A stretch of DNA of 64,000 nucleotides from Blastobasis lacticolella (lineage: Eukaryota > Arthropoda > Insecta > Lepidoptera > Blastobasidae): positions 10,618,001 to 10,682,000 of the forward strand of contig LR990060.1 of assembly GCA_905147135.1 (NCBI GenBank), in the 5' to 3' direction. The notes below the pieces were generated by a model. It worked only from the letters and a program-made list of their open reading frames with translations, had not been told where the DNA came from and ran no database searches. Shown here in pieces: positions 27,101-39,100 of the stretch (positions are counted from its first letter, which is position 1; every line of letters begins with the position of its first letter). The position numbers and the translations under genes were made by a program.

Positions 27101-30100
27101 TAACAATTCATTGCAGGGCCTCTCCCACGAAAGGGGAGGTGCCATAATCACCACGCTTAACGCAGGCAGGTCGGCGATCGCAGTATTGTAATTGTAACAA
27201 TGGAAAACACTGCTGCCCCATTTTCCAGCCTACGGAGACTTTCGATCTTTTGCCTCGAAAACATTAGTCGCCTCGTTGCGCAGTTTATATCTCTCTGATG
27301 ATTTCACACGCGCAACTTACCATCTGGTTATTCTTTTCAAGAATTGGTTTCGGCTTAACGAACACGCCAGCGGTGTGGGCTGGCTCTGTGTGAAAGTGTA
27401 TGGAGCTAAAGGCTTAGCCGCCGCAGACTTAGGAGGCAAGTCGGATCCCTTCTGCGTTTTGGAGCTGGGAAACGCGAGGCTACAAACACACACGGAGTAC
27501 AAGACATTGGCACCAAATTGGATGAAGATATTTACTTTGTAAGTATTGGTGGTGTGGCGCTTTAAGGTGCATAAAATTCTAAATTCAAGAGAATTTTATT
27601 TATTTATTTTTTATTTATTTATTTGTAGGAGTACCAACAGCTGTACATTACAATGTATAAAGTTCTAGTATAAAACAGTAAGCCAATTATAGGTCCTCGC
27701 CAGTAAAGACATCATATGTAAAAAGCTACACAAGCACACAAACACGCAGTAGCGCGTACAATAGGCACTTAGGTAAATTATCAAATAGATTTAAAACGAA
27801 AAAAATAATAATAAGAAATAGAGAAGTACATATCTAACACCTACAGTTATAGTAGGTACAAACAAGAATCACACAAACAACATACACCTTGACTTCATGG
27901 AACGCCGTCAAAGAATGACCGCGTTAACAACCGCCGCACAGATTCGAGTTTACTATTAAATAAATCCAAATCGTGATCCTTGCACAAACCAATAAACAAA
28001 CTACATGCACGCCACAAGAATGTATTACGCCGATAATTAGTACATGAATTCGACAATGATATTATACAGTTTGAACGCAGGGCTCTGTTTGGAGATCTAA
28101 GTGATATCGCCATCAAAAGATGTGGACAATCTATGATACCCGAAGCAATCTTAAAAAGGAACCCCACATCTGCAATTTACGCACGCCTTTTAAATAGTGG
28201 TAAAAGGTGATACTTTTTACAAAAGATTAAATAGTCTTCAGACCGAAAGTGGTCACCAGTACGGAAGCATAGGTATCGTAGGAATCTCATCTGGATACCT
28301 TCAATACGATGCAGGTACGTGGCATAGCAGGGATTCCATACCTGAGAGGCATATTCAAGGTGACTCCTTACATAGGTACAGTAAAGTATCTTGATAGAGA
28401 AGAGAAAGAGATCAGGTGGCAGTCGCTCCACTGTAATTATGCTGCAATAGAATGATCTATTGAATTGACTATGAAGTCAAGGTGGACCCCGTGCCGTTGT
28501 GCGCGAGAACACAGTCGGGTCATTAACGCCAAGATGATTAGATAAATTAAAGGCATAACTGTACCGTCTCGGGACCCTTACCGTCACGGGATGCCAATTG
28601 GCTCCCGAGGTTGTTCAACACTGGTATACCAAATTCTTTGGTTCCCAGTCGTTCCGTGAAACCTATGTAGATGTTAGCGACAGTTAAAGAGGTGAGCTGT
28701 CTTCTAATGTAATGTAACGGTAGGTGAATAGACACACCATGTGGGCCGTCAAACTATCGAGAACGATTGTTGCTACCTCGGCCACTACTGCGCAAAACTT
28801 TACTACTGCGCAATAAAAGTCAGATGTCATGTCAGATGGGCAAAAGATGAATACAAAATTGCGCTAAAATTCTATTGAATTACCTTGAATTAATAATATT
28901 AATAACAATTTCACTACACATGTTATCGGGTTTGTTACCACGGTTAGTATTGGTTGGTGTGTAGTGAATAACCACGAAAGTCATAAAACCTATAAATGTA
29001 ATATGAATTACCTTATTTTAATTTCTGTAGCTGTGTATAATCGCTGATTACTCATTCTACCCTTTCACCCTCCACAGCACAGTAAAAGACATAAGCTCCA
29101 TCCTGGAAGTGACAGTGTACGACGAGGACCACGACCACAAGGTGGAGTTCCTCGGGAAGCTGGCACTGCCGTTGCTCAGCATAAGGAACGGTGAGAAGAG
29201 ATGGTACGCGCTGAAAGACAAGAAGATGAGGGCGCGAGCGAAGGGGAACTACCCTCAGATACTCCTGGAAATGACTGTGATATGGAACCCGGTGAGCATT
29301 AAATAAATAAATAATAAATAAATATTCGTGGACAAATTCACACAGCGCCATCTAGCCCCAAACTAAGCAAAGCTTGTACTATGGGTGCTAGATAACTGAT
29401 ATACTACTTAAATACTTTTTTTTTTTTTTAAATACATACTTATTATAAATAGAGCACCCAGACCCGTAACAGAAATTAAAATTCATCATTTCAATTTCTG
29501 CCCGGCCGGGAATCGAACCCGGGACCTCTTGCGTGGCAGACCGGCCATGTTGACCATTGAACCACTCACACGATACAATATACACACCCACGCACGTAAC
29601 CCAAAGGTGTAAGCAGAGAGTATCGACTACCACCAGCTACGATCCTGGACATACCTCTTTTGCCTCTTGACATTCTTAATAACGCCCATTATTCAATGTT
29701 AACTCTACATATACCTTAATTAAATGCTGTTAATGTAAATTTGGTGTCCGGCAGAGTAGAATAGTACCAACCCCTTCCATTTCTGGGTGATGTACAAATA
29801 AGGCAAAATCTTAAATAGCCCATGACAGGCCATTTTTTGTGGTGTCTAATATTTTTTCGTAAGTACAGTTTCGCAGAAAACGGGTCTAAGAAGGCTCTAC
29901 ACTGCCTCTCAGACCAACTTAGTCGCCTTGTATAGCACGTTTCCAATAACTTGACCCAATATTTGTCAAGATACTTACTGCTTATGTGATGCGTATAATC
30001 TTTACCACTTTCCGGCGGCTTAAAATTCACACTCTGCATTCGTCAGTATTTGAAGATGGCACACCGAAAAATCTACTACAAAAACAGGTTTAAGTGGTTT

Positions 30101-33100
30101 GAAACGTACTGTACGGCACTCGACGACACTCGTCCACTCAAAAGAGGCGAGATGTCAAATAGAAGACAATATCCTACTTATCCTAGTATAAAAGTAACTA
30201 ACATTGCTATACGCTTCTATAGAGACGCTAGGTCACATTATACTGGTTCTTGTAGGTCGATATGCCGTCGAATATAGATCAAGGCGATGAATATCTAAGA
30301 AGGCAATATACTCAAATATTTTTATAACCCAGAATATCCAGATTTTTTATTTTATATGGCCGATGTGGCAGTAAAGTTATCGAGTAGCAACCACGTACCG
30401 GAAGATGCAGCGTGGGTAGGCCTCCCGCAAGGTGGACCGACGACCTGGTAAGAATCGCAGGTACTAGCTGGATGCGGAAGGCACTGGACCGACCTTTGTA
30501 GAGATCTCTGGGGAAGGCCTATGCCCAGCAGTAGGGGTCTTTCGGCTGATATGATGATGATTTTTATAACTCCGGCAGTTGAAAGGCGCGATACGAGTGG
30601 TGAACCCTAAGGAGCCGAAGTATATGCATCAGGAGGCGAAATTCAAGCGACAGCTGTTCATTAGGAACGTCATGAGGCTCAAAGCAATCATCATGTGGTT
30701 CATCGAAGTTGGGAAGATTTTACAGTAAGTATTTTCTTTATGAATAATTGTTTCTTACTGTACTCTTTATCTGATCTACAATATTTAGGTGGACAGCTCC
30801 TTAAACTACCCTGACTTTGGACCGTCTCCGGTTTCTACGCTCAGCCATAGTGATGATGGCTCATTTTATACGGCTGGTGGGCAGGTTAATGCGCTGAGCT
30901 CTGTACGTACATTTGTTCGGAGTTTGTGTATTTGTCTAAACTCATATTATAAACAGAAAAGATTTCATTATCTGTTTGTAATGGATGAACTGAAAAACGA
31001 CTCAACTTATTTAAAAATTCTTTTACCTATAGAATATAGCTATAGGTAAATGATACAACTAACTACATTATCAGCGAGTAACTTAAGCAATAGCTTTTCC
31101 CAAAATTCAATGTTGTTCCGACAGGAACGCGTCTGGAACTTAGTTTTACGCGGACAAAGTCGCGGGCAGAAAAGGTCTTGATTAGTAGATACGTTGCTTT
31201 TTAATCTAGACCACAATTAGATATACTGTAGGGCATCCAGACGTTTATGTAGCGGGTAAAAGCACCCGTAAAAATGACCTGTCTTGAAATTCAACATATA
31301 AACCTTATTCCAGAGACTGTTTCGAGTGGGAATCCAGGGTGCTATCGCTGATCGGCCTGATGTTCTGGCTGGCGTTCTGCTACTTCTACGAGATGTGGAT
31401 GTTGCCGCTTCTGCTACTCATATTCTTCGGAAGGAACTGGCTGATTTATCGATTGACGGGTAAGCTAATATATACGGGAGTGGGATATGTGGGAAGTAAG
31501 TGCCTAAACCTACCGGTCTCTGCAGTGGTACCGCCTATCTCCGATTGTGCGCCGCCTTTTTGATGCAATTGAGTTAAAACCTATCGCAGCAAGACAGCTC
31601 TAGCTCTGGCTTGCTGCGATTGGTCCACACTCAATTGCGTCAAAATGGCGGCGAGCTATGGGAGATCGGCGGTACGCCTGCAGGGAAGAGGTACCAGGGA
31701 AGGTCCAGTGTTGCGGAGAGGAAATAAGACTCCAGACTGATCTTATCGACGGAACAATTTATTACTAAACCTTAAGCTAAGTATCTACGTTATAATATTT
31801 GCTGACGCACTATTGTGGTACCAGTCACGTAGTGCACATACGTGCTGACACACCCAGGAAGCGACGGATTGACATCGCCAAGTCGGATGCGAGAGCTAAT
31901 GGCTTACGACGCGATGCCTAACACCGGGCGAAGTGGAGGAGAAAAAGTCGGAAAGCATAGACATAGACATAGACATAGACATAGACATAGACATAGACAG
32001 AGACATAATATTTATTTGGCAATTTCTACAATATAAGTTAACAAAATATTTCTTACTAACATAAATTACAATCGCAATCGCAAGCAATCGCTGGAACATG
32101 TAGGGATCAGTACTCATTTTACTAATGCAACTCCTGTCTAGATATTCTACTTACTGCCTAGACCCAGAACGACACCGATTTATTAGATTTATGGATACCG
32201 CCAGTCAGGTATCCCGAGTAGGGGGAACAGGGGTTCTTTTCTAACATCGGAAAACGCGATCTGGGCGGACGTTTCATCCTTATGTCGTGGATCTTCCAGC
32301 TATCCTCACAAATCGTTTTGGTTGAACATTTATTTTGCATACTACTAAGAAACACGTTTCCTGCTAGTATTTCACTGATCATTAAAATCTGGATGCCTTC
32401 AAGGCTATAGTGAATAACCTGGTCCTAGACAGACATGAGCATTAGATTAGTATGGGAACCGGAACAGGTAGATGAGAATCGGTAGTCCAAAAATAATTAA
32501 CCTGTTCTCCTTGTATGCAGGATTAGATGCCCTACAGCTTTTGTGAAGAACAGTTTTCGATATTGTAAGTCGTTTACGAGATATAACCGTAAAACTGCAA
32601 ATATACCCGATTTGTGTGTATATTTTAGATTATTATTTTTACCCTCCCACCACTTATGAACGACTCCGCCGGGGGGTAAACTTAAGATGTCATATTGGGC
32701 AACAAATTAAGCCATTAAAACAATAAATACTTTTGTAGAAATTATTTCCGAAACCAATTCTACTCCTCCTGACCTATATATAAAAAACATAACTTTGTTT
32801 CAACTAAACAAAAGCACAAAAGAATCTTATCTTTCCAATTCCAATATCTCCATAATTTTCGACCTCTACAGTGCAACTGAGACGATCCCTCGTTGCGTTC
32901 CGGAGCGATCCCAAGCGTTATGTAATAGAGTTATTCACTAGTAAGTCGCAATATCCGTGTTCGCTGTACCGTTGCAAGATTGCATGTATGTATGATGTTA
33001 ATAACTACGTTGTGCAGTCCATATGTAGGTGGGTACAGCCGAACCAACTGAATCGTGAGCCATCGTGAAACCCTTTCACAGTACCTTTTGGTTAAATTCA

Positions 33101-36100
33101 ACCGTCTAATTTCGGAAGCAAAAAGCGTGAGAGCAAATCAAAGTAGAATGTATTGCTCATGAAATAAGATCAATTTTTGTATCACTCACATTATGTTACG
33201 CATCGCTGCTTTCAAAAGGCTGTAAGTGACACAAAAATGGACCTTATTTCATGAGCTAGACATTCCATTTGCGCTCACGCTCTTCGCTTCAGAATTGAGA
33301 CGATTGATTTTAGACAAATGCATTATACGCTTAAGTGTCATAATGATTTTCCTTGGACAATGCGATGTCACTACGATATTTTCTGTGGAAAGGTCACGGA
33401 GGGTCACGACACTTCATTTGGTTCGTGTACCTACATACCTACATTACATTACGTACCTAAGCACTTACTAATAAAATGTTGCGATGTTACGTAATGGCGT
33501 TTATTGACTGATTGTTGTAAGAACAACTACACCGTATATGCTTGGTTTATGTTATGTTACATTAACATATTCAATAGAACAAATGTAGTTACATTCTTTA
33601 ATGGCTTTACATACCAAAGTGTATTTGAACTGAAAATATGAACTTTTTGTAACGATCTTGTGTACAATAAATGGTTAAATAAATAATAATAATAAATGAA
33701 TAGGTATTTGATGTATTTCTTTTTGTTTGAGTAGATCGGAAGATGTTTTCGAAATTCTATAACAAAATTTCAAAAAAAAATACATTTTCTTGATTAATTT
33801 AGCTGTTTTGATAACTTTTCCTAAGTCTATAAGTGAACAAAGAAGGGGCACTGCATTCTTGCATTGTCATTTCGAACCTGCAGTTCGCCGAGAAATTTGC
33901 ATCCACAAGTTTAATAGAACTACGTTCGTGTGGTACCTAGGCTTAGATGTCCGGTACGTAGGTAGGTAGAATACCTATTGATTAAGTTACCTTTATGTAA
34001 AATGTCAACTCACATTTACGTAGGTAAATACCTACTTTACTATCTACTATATTATTAGGGATGGTTTTTAGAAAAAAACTTTGACTCAATCTTCATTTGT
34101 ATAGGTTGCGTATCCTATAATATAAGTATGACTAGATGCCATAAGCAGTTTGCAGAAACCACCTCAACGCCTTGTACAACCCTGTCACAGTAAATTAAAC
34201 TAAAATCATGTGACTGATAACGCGTACGGCTGTGAAGTTCTATTACGACAAAGTTGTTCAAACAAAAAAATTGTTATATTCTTCAGGAGGCAACGCTCTC
34301 TTGGTACCAGTTGATGATGAGGATTTATTGGCTGAAGAAGACGACGAAGAAGAAGCTGATAAGGTGAGACGAATTTATGGAATACCAACGTCAATCCTTA
34401 CGAAACGTATATACTACCCAATTTGTTTGCTATTACGACGGCCTCTCCCGAATTTCACTTCGAATAACTGCTTGAAATGGGTGATAAATAACGTCACTAG
34501 TATTGGCGGCATGTTAGTACCTTTTTACGCCACATTCATTATTGTCGAAACATGCCGCCAATGAGCAGTTTTCCAGTAGGTATTGTCAATTGGTTTCAAA
34601 AAGCATCAATAGATGGCGCTCCTACAATTTTGGTAATTTTTTACCAAAAGGTTCAACGAAATGTATTTTAATACAAACCTTTCATATTATCTGTGATTTG
34701 TATTGCGTCCATTCTTGATCCTTGTGTCCACAAAACGAATTGACTCAGTCAAATTTATGTTTGTTTTGTTTGTAATACTTTATTACAACCTCTAAAATTG
34801 TTAAAAACTATTGACAAATACAATATTATCCAATACCACGTACACAGTGTTTATATCCTCTTTGCTAAGAACCTATTTCAAGCGATTATCAATTACCAAA
34901 ATTGTCGGGACGCCATCTAGGGAGTGGTTAGGAATGCTTTAGATACCTATTGGAAAATTGCTCATTGGGAAACAACTTACGAAAACACACTGACGCCCTC
35001 TCACTGGCCACAAGGGCAGAGAGATAATAATATCTTGTGGCCTATAAGTTATGACGTACTTTTGTAACTTAAAGCTTCGTGAATAGTCACAGCGATACTA
35101 CCGTGATTATTTAAAAACCAGCACTTATTCAAAGTGAAAAATTGGGTACTACCCACACTGTTATAGTTGATACCATCGATCGGTTGGTACATAATAATAT
35201 GTGATGTACATCGGCTGGTTTCGACTTTGTATTTGCTCCCACGAAATGATGCTCTGGTGCACATAGGATACAGCGAAATGGCAATCGATCCATAAGTTAC
35301 CTACGTCTTCTTCGACGATGGACTTAACTCCCCCTTACACTTTGTTCGCCATTATACGGCGACGCACACAGCATTTGGACTGGCCTCGAACAAGTCCTCC
35401 ATTGTGCAAGTTTTAGGACACGCCGAGCATGAGACGAGGCGGTCCATGGGTGGCGGAGATATGCCATAGTAACAGGGAGAATTTTCCTTTACATTTCCCT
35501 GTTTGAAAATATTCTCTTTGCATCGGTCTACCTGGATACGAAGCAGACTAAGCGCCTTCTAGGTAGACCGCGGAAGTTTGTTTCCGAAGCCTTTCAGCAG
35601 GACGGAAGGGAAAAATTATTGTATTATGGTTACCTACCATTCACATAAACGTGTATTACATACTTACATACTTTCTGCAGGAAGAGAAGAAATCACTGAA
35701 AGAGCGACTGCAAGCCATACAGGAGGTGACGCAGACTGTGCAGAATGCAATAGGTTATGTCGCGTCTCTGGGAGAAGCTGTCAAAAAGTTAGTACTATAG
35801 GATGTAATGTGATTATAATATCTAAATAGTGTGCGCGCGAGTTCATGTCCATCGAACACGACCGTTTAAATAATTCGAGTAGCAATAATTGAAGGCTCGA
35901 TACATCGCCATCTCACTCGGTTGTGGTTTGAGCAAGTGAAATGACGATGTATAATCCGTTCGAGTTAGACTGTCGGAACCGATGGACATGAACTCGCGCG
36001 CGCTTAGTACCTAGGTACCGACATTAACGCTAATATTGCAATTACGGGCATTCCATCTTAGTCCTCACAGTGACAACGCACCTGCGGTTCTGCATTTTTG

Positions 36101-39100
36101 TTGCCTGTAACCTAAATGCATTAATCGCAGATGTTATGGGCGCCAGTTACCGCTTACCATCAGCATTGGCGTATCTAGTGCTATTTTCCAGGGGGGGCTG
36201 GCCCCTGAGGTGGCCGATGAAGCCAAGTCGATCGATAATGTACAGTCAGTGAACACGAATCAACCTGATTAAATCGGTACATCCTGGGGTGGGCACGCAC
36301 CCGGCCCCCCCTCTTCCTACGCCTATGACCATCAGTCACTGAGTAGTATAAAAAAAAATCAGTGATACTAGCGCCACCAAGACAATAATTATTACCAGAT
36401 AATTGACAATAATTAAATAATTAATACCTACAAAGTTAAGTAAACATTTTTTTTTCAGCCTAATGAATTTCACAGTGCCGTACCTGAGCTACATAGCGAT
36501 ACTAATGCTGTTCGGCGCCATGTTGGTGCTGTACGTCATACCTTTGAGGTATCTGCTTATGGCGTGGGGTAAGTCGAAATTGAGAGTACTAACAATGCGG
36601 TAAACAATTCTCATCGGTTAGTTTCGTTAGTGAGTTTCGACGCCGTCATTGTCGCGTACGCTCAGTCATCATTCATCGCTTTCCATTAAGCGGACCGTCT
36701 GACAATATGCCTCCCTACTTTATTTTAATATCCTATTTTATTCCCGGTTAGTGTTCTATGACCCGAAGAAGGATGCCCAAGACCGCAGTGAGATGGGCCA
36801 GAAGTAGCAGGAGATACCGGGATATGACGCTTTCTGTGATCCCTCTGTACGAAAATCTAGAAATCCCTCTCTAGAAACTCTAAAAATATATGATAATAAA
36901 TATTTTTCGTGCAGGTGTTAACAAGTTCACAAGAAAAATTTTACGGCCCCACACGATACCGAACAATGAAGTACTAGATTTACTGTCGAGAGTACCTGAT
37001 GACGAGATTTTGGTAAGTTTATGCGTAACTACTCGTGTGTGCTACGATCTCTGTAGAGCTAGTCTAAGCTGAAATGACGCGCCCCGCTACTTAATTAGTT
37101 GATTTCGATGTGTGAGTGCAAATATTAATAACGACACTTCATCTGTGTGGGAGCGTCGACTGCTCCAATCGAACGACGCGTGCTCCTACGTTTGAGTCTC
37201 ACCGCAACTGAATGACCAATGAGGAGTTTTCCAGTAGGTATTGTCAATTGGTTTCAAAAGCACCAATAGATGGCGCTCCTACAATTTTGGTAATTTTTAA
37301 CCAAAAGGTTCAACGAAATGTATTTTAATACAAACCTTTCATATTATCTGTGATTTGTATTGCGTCCATTCTTGATCTTAGTGTCCATAAAACGAATTGA
37401 CTCAGTCAAATTGATGTTTGTTTTGTTTGTAATAATTTATTACAACCTCTAAAATGGTTAAAAACTATTGATAAATACAATATTACCCAATACAACGTAC
37501 CCAGTGTTTATATCCTCTTTGCTAAGAACCTATTACAAGCGATTATTAATTACCAAAATTGTCGGGGCGACATCTAGTGGATGGTCAGGAAAGCTTTAGA
37601 TACCTATTGGAAATCTGCTCATTACAACGGCATTTGTATATGTACTGCGATCATATTTTAAATTGGCTTGTGTGCGTTAATGCGATAGTGGGGCGCGTCA
37701 TTTCAGCTTAGACGAGCTATAGCATAAGATACCCTCGTCTTCCGTACGGGCTGCAACACACGAGTGTCTGATACCTACTAGTAACAGACGTTTTCCGTTA
37801 TGGCTCGAGCTGACCATCCGCCACTTGCAGTTGATACTAATCCTTACGCGTTATGAAATTGAGTCGCTTTTGGGGGAGCAGGTCAGCTCGCCCAAGCATT
37901 CAAGTTAACCCAAAAGCGACTTTATTTTATACATTGTAAGGATTACTATAACTAGTGTCAAATAAGAAGAGACTTGGCGGGTCACGTGGTTCGACTTGCG
38001 CTGTATACGATTACCTGCGCGAAATCCCCTCCACTGCCATTTGACAGGTCTCTTCTTTCGTGACGCGGGTTATACCTATTGACTACAACTGCTGGTTGGT
38101 CAATATGGAAGGTAGCACCTAAATCTGGCCACAGTAAGCATAAACTGAGCTAGCAGCACTGGATGCGCGTACGTAGCTACAAATCGGAGACGCTTCAACC
38201 TCTAGACAGATTGGTGTTGCCTTCAAAAAACGTTTTTCAACACACTTGGAAGTAAAATACCTATTACCTATAAATAATAAATAATAAATAAATAATTATT
38301 ATTATATTAATAATTTATTATATTTATTATTATTAAAATACCTATTACCTATATCAACACGGAATACAAAAAAAAATTACGTGAATTCTCTTTACTCCAA
38401 GCCATAAAAAGAAAGAAAAATCATTACCGTACGAGTGGGATACCTTGGGGATACCCATGAAGGTATAGATAAAAATGGAGTCCACACTAGGAACAACCGC
38501 TTGAGTCAAATACATAGCCTCCTTCATCTTACAAGCCATGCTGTAGCGCAGAACGGCAACGTCGCTGTGAACCGATTTACTCATTGTTTACATGTCAATG
38601 TGCGGGAAAATTATGAATTTTATGATGATAATTTAAAATATATTGATAAAAATGTAAATTTACGCGTTTGTATGGCCCATCTACGAAGGTAAATAAAAGT
38701 AAATATATTTATAATTGTGCTAAAATTGGATAAATACGATTTTTTAAAAACAATCCTTGACCATTTTTGTTGTTAGTTTTTTACTTATTTCATAAATCAA
38801 ATTCTGTTTTATATTCGTAATCTTTCTCTCACAGATGCAAAGGCCTTGTTGCATTTGAAAATTCAAGTAAAATTATGATTAAACCATAAAAATGGGAAAG
38901 AAGCTGTGCCGATGTTTTGCTTTCCAAAATATGTAATTCGATTAAGTAAATGGACTTCTGCTATTCCCCAAGCATGCTGGAGTCCCACCGAAGGATCTTT
39001 TGTATGTAGCAAACATTTTCGCATTGTGAAACTTATCACAACTACTTTAAACCACGATCTCTGATTATCCACGATGAAGTAAGCGTTGAAAAAGTATATA

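Noticed and set aside
29500..29580. Possible tRNA-Gly(GCC) gene on the minus strand
   Set aside because: A and B boxes and a GCC anticodon position are recognisable, but the stems are imperfect and the sequence leads into a SINE body present elsewhere in the window.
31940..32010. CRISPR-like array
   Set aside because: It is a simple CATAGA microsatellite without spacers, part of a LINE tail.
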